Shown: in pieces, positions 1 through 13,030 of the stretch | Numbering within the stretch: position 1 is the stretch's first letter | Layout: every line of letters begins with the position of its first letter | Assembly (NCBI RefSeq): GCF_000164135.1 | Contig: NZ_GG770553.1 | Span: 871,165 to 935,164 of the forward strand | From: Mycobacterium parascrofulaceum ATCC BAA-614 | Lineage (GTDB): Bacteria; Actinomycetota; Actinomycetes; Mycobacteriales; Mycobacteriaceae | DNA: 64,000 nucleotides | Direction of reading: 5' to 3' | The notes under the pieces: model-generated | Seen by the model: the letters and a program-made list of their open reading frames with translations, nothing else | What the model was told of the DNA's origin: nothing | The model's database searches: none | Made by a program: the position numbers and the translations under genes

Positions 1-161
1 GCGCCCGTCATGGGGCCGACCGGATGCCGTCGTGGCTGATCAGAACCTCGCCACTGCCGCGAATAGCTACCTGCATTACGGTTATATACACAATATTGTG
101 CCGCCCTGAACCGCACGGCGGGGACAGTTTGTGTTTGCCGCGACTCAGGAAGGGTGACGGG

Positions 162-1211
162 ATGAGCAAATCGCACCACCGCTCGGTTTGGTGGTCATGG
201 GTGGTCAGCGTGCTGGCGGTGGTCGGCGTGGGCCTCGGTCTGGGCATCGCGCCGGCGGCCGCCTCGCCGTTCACTCAGCCGCGGGCGCCGCTCGACCCGG
301 CGGCGCTGGTCGGCCAGGTGGGGCCGCAGGTCGTCAACATCAACACCAAGTTCGGCTACAACAACGCGGTGGGCGCCGGGACGGGCATCGTCATCGACCC
401 CAACGGCGTCGTGCTGACCAACAACCACGTGATCTCCGGCGCGACGGACATCAGCGCGTTCGACGTGGGCAACGGGCAGACCTACGCCGTCGACGTGGTC
501 GGTTACGACCGCACCCAGGACGTCGCGGTGCTGCAGCTCCGCGGCGCGGCCGGGCTTCCGACCGCCGCGATCGGCGGCGGCGTCGCGGTCGGCGAGCCCG
601 TCGTCGCGATGGGCAATGCGGGCGGTCAGGGTGGGACGCCCAGCGCGGTGTCCGGCAAGGTCATCGCCCTCAACCAGACCGTCTCGGCGACCGACACCCT
701 GACGGGTGCGAACGAGTCGCTGGGCGGGCTGATCCAGGCCGACACCCCGATCAGGCCCGGTGACTCCGGCGGTCCGCTGGTCAACAACCAGGGCCAGGTG
801 GTCGGCGTGAACACGGCCGCCACCGACAACTACAAGATGTCCGGCGGCGGGCAGGGCTTCGCCATCCCGATCGGCCGGGCGATGGGCGTGGCCGGCCAGA
901 TCCGGTCCGGCGCCGGCTCGAACACCGTGCACGTCGGCCCGACGGCGTTCCTCGGCCTGGGCGTCACCGACAGCGACGGCAACGGCGCGCGCGTCGAACG
1001 GGTGGTCACCAGCGGTCCCGCGGCGGCGGCCGGGATCTCCCCGGGTGACGTCATCACCGCCGTCGACAACGTCCCGATCAACGGGGCGACCTCGATGACG
1101 GACGTGCTCGTCCCCCATCACCCCGGTGACACCATCGCGGTGCACTACCGCTCCGCGGGGGGCGGCGACCGCACCGCCATCGTGGCGCTGGCGGAAGGGC
1201 CGCCGGCCTGA
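162..1211 (+). CDS. pepA: PepA, secreted HtrA-like serine protease with PDZ domain
   Basis: Trypsin-like protease of the Rv0125 (Mtb32A) type, 349 aa. An N-terminal signal peptide (residues 1 to about 35, basic start then a hydrophobic stretch ending APAAAS) sends it out of the cytoplasm. The catalytic triad is visible as His89 (TNNHV), Asp120 (RTQDVAV) and Ser202 (PGDSGGP). A PDZ domain fills roughly residues 245-345 ([13 protein letters not shown]). The ATG at 162 is chosen because it starts the signal peptide; the reading frame is open further upstream but that stretch lacks signal-peptide character. treS follows 121 nt downstream on the same strand. Substrate is unknown; the family is linked to envelope stress and is a known antigen. 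Confidence 0.95.
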   Translation: MSKSHHRSVWWSWVVSVLAVVGVGLGLGIAPAAASPFTQPRAPLDPAALVGQVGPQVVNINTKFGYNNAVGAGTGIVIDPNGVVLTNNHVISGATDISAFDVGNGQTYAVDVVGYDRTQDVAVLQLRGAAGLPTAAIGGGVAVGEPVVAMGNAGGQGGTPSAVSGKVIALNQTVSATDTLTGANESLGGLIQADTPIRPGDSGGPLVNNQGQVVGVNTAATDNYKMSGGGQGFAIPIGRAMGVAGQIRSGAGSNTVHVGPTAFLGLGVTDSDGNGARVERVVTSGPAAAAGISPGDVITAVDNVPINGATSMTDVLVPHHPGDTIAVHYRSAGGGDRTAIVALAEGPPA

Positions 1212-1332
1212 CGCCCGCGTCGATGACCCCCTGCCGGTCGCCAATTCCGTTGGCGCCGGGCGTGTCTCGTCGCGCATCGGCGGGTGTGATTTCGAATGTC
1301 GCGGCTCGGGTACCCGTGGCATCGTGGATTTG

Positions 1333-3105
<1,773 letters not shown>

Positions 3106-3153
3106 TCGCGCCGGCGACGATGCGAAGCGAAGTGATGGGGAGGAGCGGCGCAG

Positions 3154-4503
3154 ATGACTGATCCAGCCAAGTTGCCCTGGTCGGACTGGCTCCCCCAGCA
3201 GCGCTGGTACGCCGGACGCAACCGGGAGCTCACCACCGCCGAGGCCGCCGTCGTGGTCCCGCTGCGGGACGACCTCGACCTGGTCCTGGTCGACGCCCGG
3301 TACGCCGACGGCGCGTCCGAGCGCTACCAGATCATCGTGCGGTGGGACACCGCGCCGGTCTCCGAGTACAGCAACGTGGCCACCATCGGCGCCGCCGGTG
3401 ACCGCACCGGCTTCGACGGCCTCTACGACACCGACGCGCCGCAGTTCCTGCTGTCCTTGATCGACGAGTCCGCCGTTCGCGCGGCGTCGGGCACCGAGGT
3501 GAGGTTCGTCCGGGAGCCCGACGTGGAGCTGCCGCTCGAGGCGCTGCCGCACGTCTCCGACGCCGAACAGAGCAACACCAGCGTGATCTTCGACCGGGCC
3601 GCGATCTTCAAGGCGTTCCGCCGGGTGAGCAGCGGTATCAACCCGGACATCGAACTCAACCGGGTGCTGGGTCGCGCCGGCAACCCGCACGTGGCCCGCC
3701 TGCTGGGCACCTACGAGATGGCCGCCCCGGACGGCACGGCCGACGCGGCCTGGCCGCTCGGCATGGTGACCGAGTTCGCGGCCAACGCCGCGGAGGGGTG
3801 GGCGATGGCCACCGCCAGCGTCCGCGACCTGTTCGCCGAGGGCGACTTGTACGCGCACGAAGTCGGCGGCGACTTCGCCGGTGAATCGTGCCGGCTGGGC
3901 GAGGCGGTGGCGTCCGTGCACGCCACCCTGGCCGAATCCCTCGGGACGGCACAGTCGTCCTTCCCGGTCGAGACCGTGCTGTCGCGGCTGGCGTCGACCG
4001 TGGCAAAGGTGCCCGAGCTGCAGGAGTACGCGGCGACCATCGAAGAGCGATTCCAGAAGCTGTCGGGCGAGTCGATCACGGTGCAGCGCGTGCACGGTGA
4101 CCTGCACCTCGGTCAGGTGCTGCGGACCCCCGAGAGCTGGTTGCTGATCGACTTCGAGGGCGAACCGGGCCAGCCGGTCGACGAGCGGCGGGCGCCGGAC
4201 TCACCGTTGCGCGACGTGGCCGGCGTGCTGCGGTCCTTCGAATACGCCGCGTACGGGCCGCTGGTGGATCAGGCGACCGACAAGCAGCTGGCCGCCCGCG
4301 CCCGGGAATGGGTCGAGCGCAACCGGACCGCGTTCTGCGAGGGCTACGCCGCCGCGTCGGGCATCGACCCGCGCGATTCGGCCGAGCTGCTGGCCGCCTA
4401 CGAGCTCGACAAGGCGGTGTACGAGGCCGGGTACGAGGCGCGGCACCGGCCGAGCTGGCTGCCCATTCCGCTGCGTTCCATCGCCCGGCTCACCGCAGGA
4501 TAG
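3154..4503 (+). CDS. mak: Maltokinase Mak (Pep2)
   Basis: Phosphorylates maltose with ATP to maltose 1-phosphate, the substrate GlgE uses to build alpha-glucan. 449 aa, usual length. It has an aminoglycoside-phosphotransferase-like fold: the catalytic loop is HGDLHLGQ around residues 314-321 (Asp316 as base) and the metal-binding DFEGEP follows about 20 residues on. The N-terminal region ([20 protein letters not shown]) is typical of the family. The ATG has GGGGAGGAG about 10 nt upstream. In this organism it is a separate protein next to treS, not a TreS-Mak fusion; the same-strand spacing implies co-transcription with treS. Confidence 0.96.
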   Translation: MTDPAKLPWSDWLPQQRWYAGRNRELTTAEAAVVVPLRDDLDLVLVDARYADGASERYQIIVRWDTAPVSEYSNVATIGAAGDRTGFDGLYDTDAPQFLLSLIDESAVRAASGTEVRFVREPDVELPLEALPHVSDAEQSNTSVIFDRAAIFKAFRRVSSGINPDIELNRVLGRAGNPHVARLLGTYEMAAPDGTADAAWPLGMVTEFAANAAEGWAMATASVRDLFAEGDLYAHEVGGDFAGESCRLGEAVASVHATLAESLGTAQSSFPVETVLSRLASTVAKVPELQEYAATIEERFQKLSGESITVQRVHGDLHLGQVLRTPESWLLIDFEGEPGQPVDERRAPDSPLRDVAGVLRSFEYAAYGPLVDQATDKQLAARAREWVERNRTAFCEGYAAASGIDPRDSAELLAAYELDKAVYEAGYEARHRPSWLPIPLRSIARLTAG

Positions 4504-4551
4504 GCGCTTGGTAGGAATTCGCTATGCGTCCCCTGCGGGGGCGGCAAGCGT

Positions 4552-4566
4552 CTGACAGCATGTCAG
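4552..4566. promoter_or_regulatory. Palindrome CTGACA-N3-TGTCAG at the yoaK-like start
   Basis: Perfect 6-bp inverted repeat with a 3-nt centre, ending one base before the GTG start at 4568. Its position means a bound protein would block transcription or translation start. No adjacent regulator gene is seen, so the binding protein is unknown. It could also be chance in GC-rich DNA. Confidence 0.35.
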
Positions 4567-4567
4567 C

Positions 4568-5284
4568 GTGGCGAGCGAAACCTTCAATAGCGAAGCGCGG
4601 TTGTCGTGGGTCCTGGCGGCGCTGGCCGGGGTGGTGGGCGCGATCTCCTTCACCCACTCCGCGGGCTACTTCGTGGTTTTCATCACCGGTAACGCCCAGC
4701 GCGCCGTGCTCGGGTATTTCACCGGGGAAGGGTGGCTGGCCGTGAGTGCCGGGCTGCTCATCGTGGCGTTCGTCGCCGGTGTGGTCGTGGCTTCACTGTG
4801 CCGCCGATTTTTCTGGGTGGACCATCCGCACGGCCCGACGGTGCTGACCACCTTCAGTTTGGCGGCCGCCACCGTGGTCGACGTCTTCGATGTGGGATGG
4901 ACGCAGAATCTCGTTGATTTCGCGCCGATGATGCTGCTGGCGTTTGGCACCGGGGCGTTGAACACCTCTTTTGTCAAGAACGGCGAGGTTTCGGTGCCGT
5001 TGAGCTACGTGACCGGCACGACCGTCAAGATGGGTCAGGGCATCGAGCGCCACATCGCCGGTGGCGGAAACATCGGGGACTGGCTCGGTTACTTTCTGCT
5101 GTTGGCCAGCTTTATGGTGGGCGCGGCGGTGGGCGGCTTCATCAGCGTGGTCGTCAACGGGACCTGGATGCTGGTGATGGCCACGTCTGTATGCGCGGTG
5201 ACGACCGGGTACACCTACTTCCACCAGGATCGGCGCGCCCTGTTGATGGAACGGTCCGAGAAAAAGCATCGGCAGCAGCGCTGA
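4568..5284 (+). CDS. DUF1275 (YoaK-type) membrane protein
   Basis: 238 aa, GTG start, with six predicted membrane segments. Family marks seen: an N-terminal helix with GAISFTHSAGYFVVFITGN (DUF1275 carries a TGN there), a central GALNTSFVKNG and SYVTGTTVKMGQ (a conserved S.VTGT element), and a charged C-terminus (EKKHRQQR). Function is unknown for the family, sometimes suggested as a transporter. It lies between mak and fbpC, where M. tuberculosis has Rv0128, but I do not see it as the same protein. Its stop codon lies inside a strong hairpin shared with the convergent fbpC. Confidence 0.8.
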   Translation: MASETFNSEARLSWVLAALAGVVGAISFTHSAGYFVVFITGNAQRAVLGYFTGEGWLAVSAGLLIVAFVAGVVVASLCRRFFWVDHPHGPTVLTTFSLAAATVVDVFDVGWTQNLVDFAPMMLLAFGTGALNTSFVKNGEVSVPLSYVTGTTVKMGQGIERHIAGGGNIGDWLGYFLLLASFMVGAAVGGFISVVVNGTWMLVMATSVCAVTTGYTYFHQDRRALLMERSEKKHRQQR

Positions 5285-5306
5285 CCGGTGCGCTGCTGCC
5301 GATGCT
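5265..5306. terminator. Hairpin terminator between yoaK-like gene and fbpC
   Basis: Perfect inverted repeat with 17-bp arms and an 8-nt loop; it contains the TGA stop of the plus-strand gene (5282-5284). Downstream on the plus strand comes GGCTGGGCGGTTTT, a short T-run. It lies between convergent genes and probably ends transcripts from both sides. Confidence 0.8.
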
Positions 5307-5319
5307 GGCTGGGCGGTTT

Positions 5320-6708
<1,389 letters not shown>

Positions 6709-7206
6709 CTACCGCGGCAGGCGATGCAGGGCCACGTGGGTCAGGGCCCCGTCGTCGACCCGGGCGACCATGTAGGTGCAGTGCGGTTGGCGGCGGCGAT
6801 CGGTCGGGGAGCCCGGATTGAGCAGGCGTAACCCGGTGTCGCTGGTGGTGTCCCAGGGGATGTGGCTGTGCCCGAAGACGAGCACCTGGGTGTCCGGATA
6901 CAGCCGCGACATCCTTGCCTCGCGGCCCGTCGCCGCGCCGGTCTCGTGCACCACCGTGAAACGGACCCCGGCCAGGGTGGCGTCCGCCCGTTCGGGCAGC
7001 CGCGCCCGCAATGCGGGGCCGTCGTTGTTCCCCCAGCAGGCCAGCAACCGGGCCGACCTGCTTTCGAGTTGATCGAGCAGTTCGGGCGCCACCCAGTCGC
7101 CGGCGTGCACGACGACGTCCGCCGCCTCCACCTCATCCCAAACCCGGGCGGGCAGGTCGCGGGCGCGTTTCGGGACGTGGGTGTCGGAGATCAGCAGCAG
7201 TCGCAC
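6709..7206 (-). CDS. YfcE-type metallophosphoesterase
   Basis: 165 aa calcineurin-like phosphodiesterase. All metal-binding motifs are present: SDTHVP (DxH) at the N-terminus, HAGDW, GNND, VVHE and GHSHIPW, in the order of the YfcE/MJ0936 group. Physiological substrate unknown; related enzymes act on phosphodiesters in vitro. It is 22 nt downstream of mmpL on the same strand and may be the last gene of that operon. Confidence 0.88.
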   Translation of the reverse strand: MRLLLISDTHVPKRARDLPARVWDEVEAADVVVHAGDWVAPELLDQLESRSARLLACWGNNDGPALRARLPERADATLAGVRFTVVHETGAATGREARMSRLYPDTQVLVFGHSHIPWDTTSDTGLRLLNPGSPTDRRRQPHCTYMVARVDDGALTHVALHRLPR

Positions 7207-7228
7207 AGCCCCATCTTGCCCGCGGTTT

Positions 7229-10147
7229 TCACCCCGACGTCGAGGCCATGGCTTTTTCGGGCTTGGTGGCGGGCGCGTCGCCGGGCTCGCCCAACAAGAG
7301 CGAACGAACGAGGCTCCGCGGACCGAACGGCCGCAGCATCTCGCTGGCGGGGCGCGGGCGCACCCGTATCGGCCACCAGAACCACCGCCCCAGCAGCGCG
7401 GCGATCGACGGCGTCATCAGCGAGCGCACGATCAGCGTGTCGAACAGCAGGCCGAGCCCAATCGTGCTGCCGGCCTGGCCGATCGAGCGCAGGTCGCTGG
7501 CGACCATCGACATCATGGTGAAGGCGAAGACCAGGCCGGCGGTGGTGACGACGCCCCCGGTCTCGCCCATGGACCGGATGATGCCGGTCTTCAGGCCGGC
7601 GCCGATCTCCTCCTGGAACCGCGACACGAGCAGCAGGTTGTAGTCCGAGCCGACGGCCAGCAGGATGATCAACCCGAACACCGGTGCGATCCAGTTCAGG
7701 TCCAGCCCCAAGAGGTGTTGCCACACCAGAACCGAGAGCCCGAAGGCGGCGCCCAGCGACAGCAGCACCGTGCCGACGATCACCAGGGAGGCGACCAGCG
7801 CGCGGGTGATGATCACCATCACGACGAAGATCAGCGTCAGCGCCGCGAGCCCCACGATCAGCAGGTCGTAGTGCGATCCCGACTGGATGTCGCGATAGAT
7901 GGCCGCCGTGCCCGCCAGGTAGAACTTGGCGCCGGTCAGCGTCGTCCCCTTGACCGCCTGGTGCGCGGCGGCCAGTTCCGGCACGACGGCGGAAATGCCA
8001 GCCGGGGTGGCCGGGTCGGCGTCATGGGTGATGATGAAGCGCGCGGCCTTGCCGTCCGGCGAAAGGAAGAGCTTGAGCCCGCGCTGAAAGTCGGGATTCT
8101 GGAAGGCTTCCGGCGGCAGATAGAAGTAGTCACCGCTGCGGGAGGCGTCGAACGCCTGCCCCATCGCGCTGGCCGTATCGGTCATCTGCGCCATCTGGGT
8201 CACCAGGTTGGAGAAGCTGCTGTGCATCGTGAGCAGCGTTCCCTGCATGGATTTGGCGACGGCGATCATCGGCGGGAACTGCGCGAGCATCTGCGGAATG
8301 ATCGCGTCGACGTTGTTGACGTCCTTGATCAGCGTGCTCATGTTCTCGCTGAACTTGTCGACACCGTCGATCGCCTCGAACACCGACCTCGTCGCCCAGC
8401 AGACGGGGATGTTGTAGCAGTGCTGTTCCCAGTAGAGGTAGTTCCGGAGCGGCCGGGCGAAGTCGTCGAAATCCGCCAGGTGGTCGCGCATCTCGTCCAG
8501 CGTGGCCTGCATCTCGTGCATATCGCCGACCATGCGGTGGGTGGCGTCGCTCATCTGCCCGAGCAGCCCCTGCATCCGCTGCATCGAGACGATCATGGCG
8601 CCGAGGTCGTCACTCATCTTGAGCATGTCGTTCGTGCGGTCCCGCATGAACTGAAGGTTCTGCTGGATCGGGATCGATTGCGCACTGATCTGGAACGGGA
8701 TGGAGGTGTGCTCGATCGGGCCGCCCAGCGGCCGGGTGATGCTCTGCACCATCGCGATCCCCGGCGAACGGAAGATGTCCTTGGCGAGCCTGTCCAGGAT
8801 GATCATGTCGCCGCTGTTCCGCATGTCGTGATCGCTCTCGATCATGAGGATGTCGGGATTCATGGTGGCGGCGCTGAAGTGGCGCTCCGCGGCCGCGTAT
8901 CCGATGTTCGATGGCACGTTGGCGGGTGTGTAGTACCGGTCGTTGTAGCTGACCTTCATGCTCGGCATGATCAGGATGCCGACGATCGCGATGACCAGCG
9001 AGGCCGCGAAGACGGGACCGGGCCACCGCACCGTGGCGGTGCCGATCCGCCGCCATCCGCGCGTCTTGATCATCCTTCTCGGGTCGAGCAGGCCGAACCG
9101 GGTGGCCACCGCGACGACGGCGGGCGCCGCGGTCATCGCTCCGGCGACGACGACCAGCAGGCCCAGGGCGGACGGGATGCCGAGTGCCTTGAAGTACGAC
9201 AGGCGCGCCAGGTGAAGGCAGAACGTGGCCCCGGCGATGGTCAACCCCGAGCCCAAAATGATGTGCGAGGTCCCGCGGAACATCGTGTAATACGCGGTTT
9301 CTCGGTCCTGTCCGGCCTGGCGCGCCTCCTGGTAGCGCCCGATCAGGAAGATCGCGTAGTCCGTCCCCGCCGCGATCGCCAACGAGGACAGCATCGCGAC
9401 GACGAACGTCGAGAACCCCAACAGTTCGTAATTCCCCAGGAGCGCGACAAGCCCTCGGGCAGTGCCCATCTCGAAGCCGACCATGACGAGGACCAGCAGC
9501 ACCGTGCTGACGGATCGATAGGCGATGAACAGCATGATCATGATGACCACGCCCGTGACGCCCATCATCTTGAACATGCTCTTGTCGGCGGCTTCGTTCA
9601 TGTCCGTGGTCAGCGGGGCGGGGCCGGTGACGTAGACCTTGAGGCCCTTGGGGGGCTCCGACTTGTCGACGATCTTGCGCACCGCGTCGACGGATTCGTT
9701 GCCCAGGGTGCTGCCCTGGTTGCCGGCCAGGTTGAGCTGCACGTAGGCAGCCTTGCCGTCCTTACTCTGGACGCCGGCGGCGGTTAGTGGGTCGCCCCAG
9801 ACGTTCTGGACGTGCTGCACGTGCTTGGGGTCGGCCTGCAGCTTTTTCACCAGGCCGTCGTAGTAGCGGTGCGCCTCGTCGCCGAGTTGTTTGTCGCTCT
9901 CCAGGACGATCATCGCGATGCTGTCCGAGTCCGACTCGTGGAACGTCGCGCCCATGCGCTTGGCGGCGATCATCGCCGGCGCGTCTTGCGGCGACATCGT
10001 CACCGCGTGGTTGCGCGCGACCGACTCGATCGGTGGCACAAGGACATTCAGGGCGACGGTCAGCAGTAGCCAGCCGATGATGATGGGCCACGCGAAGGTG
10101 CGGACGAACCGCATGAACCTCGGCCGGGCGTCGTTGTCGGCGTTCAT
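7229..10147 (-). CDS. MmpL4/MmpL5-type RND transporter
   Basis: 972 aa inner-membrane RND exporter. Two halves each carry a periplasmic domain and TM helices; the paired Asp-Tyr proton-relay motifs are GTDYAIF (D263-Y264) and GSDYNLLLV (D835-Y836). The second periplasmic region holds a long Met-rich helical stretch (about residues 490-680) with CYNIPVCW, typical of the MmpL4/5 subgroup that exports siderophores and some drugs. The start overlaps the mmpS stop by 4 bp (ATGA), so the two are translationally coupled. Substrate cannot be told from sequence; no iron-box was recognised upstream. MmpL4/5 family membership is clear, a specific paralog name is not. Confidence 0.93.
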   Translation of the reverse strand: MNADNDARPRFMRFVRTFAWPIIIGWLLLTVALNVLVPPIESVARNHAVTMSPQDAPAMIAAKRMGATFHESDSDSIAMIVLESDKQLGDEAHRYYDGLVKKLQADPKHVQHVQNVWGDPLTAAGVQSKDGKAAYVQLNLAGNQGSTLGNESVDAVRKIVDKSEPPKGLKVYVTGPAPLTTDMNEAADKSMFKMMGVTGVVIMIMLFIAYRSVSTVLLVLVMVGFEMGTARGLVALLGNYELLGFSTFVVAMLSSLAIAAGTDYAIFLIGRYQEARQAGQDRETAYYTMFRGTSHIILGSGLTIAGATFCLHLARLSYFKALGIPSALGLLVVVAGAMTAAPAVVAVATRFGLLDPRRMIKTRGWRRIGTATVRWPGPVFAASLVIAIVGILIMPSMKVSYNDRYYTPANVPSNIGYAAAERHFSAATMNPDILMIESDHDMRNSGDMIILDRLAKDIFRSPGIAMVQSITRPLGGPIEHTSIPFQISAQSIPIQQNLQFMRDRTNDMLKMSDDLGAMIVSMQRMQGLLGQMSDATHRMVGDMHEMQATLDEMRDHLADFDDFARPLRNYLYWEQHCYNIPVCWATRSVFEAIDGVDKFSENMSTLIKDVNNVDAIIPQMLAQFPPMIAVAKSMQGTLLTMHSSFSNLVTQMAQMTDTASAMGQAFDASRSGDYFYLPPEAFQNPDFQRGLKLFLSPDGKAARFIITHDADPATPAGISAVVPELAAAHQAVKGTTLTGAKFYLAGTAAIYRDIQSGSHYDLLIVGLAALTLIFVVMVIITRALVASLVIVGTVLLSLGAAFGLSVLVWQHLLGLDLNWIAPVFGLIILLAVGSDYNLLLVSRFQEEIGAGLKTGIIRSMGETGGVVTTAGLVFAFTMMSMVASDLRSIGQAGSTIGLGLLFDTLIVRSLMTPSIAALLGRWFWWPIRVRPRPASEMLRPFGPRSLVRSLLLGEPGDAPATKPEKAMASTSG

Positions 10148-10575
10148 CCGGCTTTCACCAGACAGGAGGTTTGCGCGTTGCGCCCGGCCGAGGACCGCTC
10201 GTCCTTGACTTCGCCGTTCACGCTGATGCGGCAGCCGATGTCATCGCTGTCGCCTTGTGCCACCACGCTGGCGATCACGGCGGGCACGGTGGTGGTGATC
10301 GTGAAGGTCCATGGCAGCGTGCTGAAGTCGGCCTGTTCGGGCTGTGCGTTCTTGTTCAGGTAGCTCACGCTCCCGGTCGTGCCGCTGGGTCCGTAGACCT
10401 CGTAGGTGACGCGCTTGATGTGCGAGGCAACGAGCGGTTCGGCGCTGCTGCCGGTCGCGGTGAAGATCGGGTCGGAGCCGAAAACGCCACGCAGCCGGTC
10501 GATGGCGATACCGCCGAGGGCGACGGCGGCCACGACGACCAGTGGCACCCAAGCCCGTTTGAGAAACGTGGACAC
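10144..10575 (-). CDS. MmpS-family accessory protein
   Basis: 143 aa, one N-terminal membrane anchor (residues 8-27, [16 protein letters not shown]) and an exported beta-rich domain ([21 protein letters not shown], then C in [10 protein letters not shown] and C near the end). MmpS proteins are periplasmic partners of the MmpL directly downstream. GTG start with AGGGAAAGG upstream. First gene of the mmpS-mmpL unit; divergent from the CsoR-type gene across 236 nt. Confidence 0.92.
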   Translation of the reverse strand: MSTFLKRAWVPLVVVAAVALGGIAIDRLRGVFGSDPIFTATGSSAEPLVASHIKRVTYEVYGPSGTTGSVSYLNKNAQPEQADFSTLPWTFTITTTVPAVIASVVAQGDSDDIGCRISVNGEVKDERSSAGRNAQTSCLVKAG

Positions 10576-10748
10576 TGACGTTTCCTTTCCCTCGTGACCT
10601 GGTGTTACTGGTACGGAGTCTCAGCCCCGCGCCGCGCGGCCAATAGGGCCATTTGGCCCGCACCTGAGGGTCGGCAAGCACACATCACCCGTCATCGCGT
10701 GAATGCCTACCCGCAAGTAATGGCTTCAACCCCGAAACAAGGCCTACC

Positions 10749-10764
10749 ATACCCCCAGGGGTAT
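10749..10764. promoter_or_regulatory. CsoR-type operator, distal copy
   Basis: ATACCCCCAGGGGTAT: 7-bp perfect arms ATACCCC/GGGGTAT around two bases. G-tract palindromes with TACCC/GGGTA ends are the known operator type of the CsoR/RicR/CstR family. It lies 48 nt before the start of such a gene. Confidence 0.8.
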
Positions 10765-10781
10765 TGCCAACATCGCCCCTC

Positions 10782-10797
10782 ATACCCCGCCGGGTAT
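10782..10797. promoter_or_regulatory. CsoR-type operator, proximal copy
   Basis: ATACCCCGCCGGGTAT, arms ATACCC/GGGTAT (7 bp if the flanking C and G are counted). Its centre is 33 bp from the centre of the distal copy, about three helical turns, so both face the same side of the helix. It ends 14 nt before the ATG at 10812 and probably overlaps the promoter. Confidence 0.8.
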
Positions 10798-10805
10798 GGT
10801 ATTAA

Positions 10806-11129
<324 letters not shown>

Positions 11130-11160
11130 TCGTTCGGCGACCACGGAAGGGGAATGAGCA

Positions 11161-11775
11161 ATGCCGCCCGATCAAACTGATCGAACCGCAGCCAAGGTCA
11201 CACTCTGGCTGGATCCGGTGTGCCCGTTCTCGTGGAACACCGCGCGGTGGCTACGCGCCGTGGCCGAGAAGGCCGGGTTCGATGTCGACTGGCAGCTGAT
11301 GAGCCTCGCCGTGCTCAACGAGGGGCGGGAACTCCCGCCCCCGCAGCAAGCTCGCATGCGCGACTCGCAACGAGCCGGCCGGCTGATGGCCGCCATCGCT
11401 CAGCAAAACGGCGCCGACGGGTGGGCGGACGCGTACTTCGCCTTCGCGGAGCGGTACTTCGACCGCTCCGAGCCCCTCGACGACAATCTCGTTGCTCACG
11501 TCCTGAGCGCGGCGGGCGCGGCCGACACCGCGGCGGCGGCCGGATCGGACGCCTCTTTGGACGAGGCGGTCCGGGCGGCGCACCGGGCGGGGCAGGATGC
11601 GCTCGGCGAAACCGGCGGCAGCCCGATCCTGCGCATCGACGGGCGCGCGTTTTTCGGGCCGGTCCTCACCGCGCCGCCGGATGCGGAGGCCTCGCTCGCG
11701 CTGTTCGACGCGGTCGCGACGTTGGCCGCGGTTCCCCAGTTCTCCCAGCTGCAGCGCCCCCGCGCCGCGGCGTAG
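11161..11775 (+). CDS. DsbA-family thiol oxidoreductase (Rv2466c-like)
   Basis: 204 aa, thioredoxin fold with helical insert as in FrnE/Rv2466c mycothiol-dependent reductases: WLDPVCPFSW near the N-terminus and GGSPILRIDGRAFFGPVL (cis-Pro loop) near residue 160. The active site is C21-P-F-S24, so the resolving Cys of CPWC is Ser; a monothiol mechanism with mycothiol as partner is likely (inference). No signal peptide, so cytoplasmic. It follows the CsoR-type gene by 31 nt and is probably in the same operon. Confidence 0.85.
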   Translation: MPPDQTDRTAAKVTLWLDPVCPFSWNTARWLRAVAEKAGFDVDWQLMSLAVLNEGRELPPPQQARMRDSQRAGRLMAAIAQQNGADGWADAYFAFAERYFDRSEPLDDNLVAHVLSAAGAADTAAAAGSDASLDEAVRAAHRAGQDALGETGGSPILRIDGRAFFGPVLTAPPDAEASLALFDAVATLAAVPQFSQLQRPRAAA

Positions 11776-11855
11776 CGGGAGACGTGCCCGCGCCGAAGCG
11801 AATTGCATTCGTGCGGGGCGAAATTTCGGGTAGATCGAGACAGAGGAGGAAACAA

Positions 11856-12254
11856 ATGACATCAGGATTGAACGCCACGCTGCACACCTCGTTCGACGAC
11901 GCGGTGGAGCGGACCACCAAGGCGCTGGCCGAGCAGGGCTTCGGGGTGCTGACCACGATCGACGTCAAAGCCACCCTCAAGCAGAAGCTCGGGGAGGAGA
12001 TGGAGGACTATGTCATCCTCGGCGCCTGCAACCCGACCCTGGCCCATCGCGCGCTGGGCATTCACCGCCAGATCGGCCAGTTGCTGCCGTGCAACGTCGT
12101 GGTGCGGACCGATCCCGCCGAAAGCGATGCCGTCCTCGTCGAGGCGATGGACCCGCAACTCATGGTCAAGGTGACCGGCGAGCAGGGGGCCTTGCAGGAC
12201 GTCGCGGACCAGGCCACCGCCAAGCTGCAAGCCGCGATCGGCGCGCTCGGCTAA
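11856..12254 (+). CDS. DUF302 domain protein
   Basis: 132 aa, one DUF302 domain (TSFDDAVERTTKALAEQGFGVLTTIDVKATL, then ILGACNPTLAHRAL and a C-terminal VEAMDP). The ATG has AGAGGAGGA 8 nt upstream; the longer open frame reaches into the preceding gene and is not used. Function unknown; one Cys (GACNP) is conserved in many members. Its place behind a CsoR-type repressor and a thiol oxidoreductase suggests a role in thiol/sulfur stress (inference). Confidence 0.88.
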   Translation: MTSGLNATLHTSFDDAVERTTKALAEQGFGVLTTIDVKATLKQKLGEEMEDYVILGACNPTLAHRALGIHRQIGQLLPCNVVVRTDPAESDAVLVEAMDPQLMVKVTGEQGALQDVADQATAKLQAAIGALG

Positions 12255-12294
12255 CCCACGCACTGACCACTGGTCCTGGGGCCCGGTGCGCCCG

Positions 12295-12996
12295 ATGGGG
12301 CGTCGCGTGCGTGTGAAAGGTATTGGTGTGTCGGTTCTTTCGGGCTTGGTGCTGGCGAAATTGAGCGCACCGGCGCTGGTGGTGGCGGTTTCGCCGGTAC
12401 CCATCGTGGTGTCGTTGGTGTTGCTCATTCACAACGATCGGCCCTACTCGTCCAGCGTCGCATACTTGCTGGGCAGGTTGGTCTCACTGACTGTCCTGAC
12501 GACGGCCTTCATGCGCGCCCCGCGCTTGTTCGACGATCTGGTGGGACCCGCGCCGCCGTGGGGCGATTGGGTGGTCATCGGCGTGGGTGCCGCGCTCGTG
12601 GCGTTCGGTGCGTGGCTGTGGTGGCGACGCGCGCACGGGACGGGCCGGCCGGGGTGGGACGGCGGCGTGGGCACGATAACGCCTGCGGCGGCGGCCGCGA
12701 TCGGGATGCTTCCGATGCTCGCCAATCCCAAGGTGCTGGCCGCCACCGCGGCCGTCGGGACCCAGATCGCCACCTCACGATTGACGGCGCTCAGCGCCGT
12801 CGTCGCCGTGGCCTACTACGCCGTGCTGGCGACTTCGACCGTCGCCGCCCCCGTGGTGGCCTACTTCGTCGTCGGGCCACGGATCGACCCGCACCTAGAA
12901 CGGATCAGGTGCTGGATCCAGGACCGGCACCGGGCACTCGCGGCCATCACCGTTGCGCTGGTCGGATTCGCCGTGGTGCTGTACGGCTTTTCGTAA
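12295..12996 (+). CDS. Sap/GAP-family membrane protein
   Basis: About 233 aa with six predicted TM helices and the pattern of the Sap (sulfolipid-1-addressing)/GAP family: N-terminal APALVVAVSPVPIVVSLVLL, RPYSSSVAYLLGRLV, and ANPKVLAATAAVG. M. tuberculosis relatives assist export of sulfolipid and glycopeptidolipid. The start is uncertain: ATG 12295 has in-frame GTG alternatives at 12286, 12307, 12313 and 12328. Last gene of the CsoR-DsbA-DUF302 run, 40 nt after DUF302. Confidence 0.8.
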   Translation: MGRRVRVKGIGVSVLSGLVLAKLSAPALVVAVSPVPIVVSLVLLIHNDRPYSSSVAYLLGRLVSLTVLTTAFMRAPRLFDDLVGPAPPWGDWVVIGVGAALVAFGAWLWWRRAHGTGRPGWDGGVGTITPAAAAAIGMLPMLANPKVLAATAAVGTQIATSRLTALSAVVAVAYYAVLATSTVAAPVVAYFVVGPRIDPHLERIRCWIQDRHRALAAITVALVGFAVVLYGFS

Positions 12997-13030
12997 CTGA
13001 CCGCCCGGTGACGCGCGGGCTGGAGCGCGG

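Noticed and set aside
89-100. CACAATATTGTG palindrome upstream of pepA
   Set aside because: Only 12 bp in an AT-rich promoter stretch; no partner site or regulator.
7181-9787. 868-aa open frame on the plus strand
   Set aside because: It mirrors mmpL on the other strand; rich in His, Asp, Arg and Gln with no domain, as expected from the complement of a high-GC gene.
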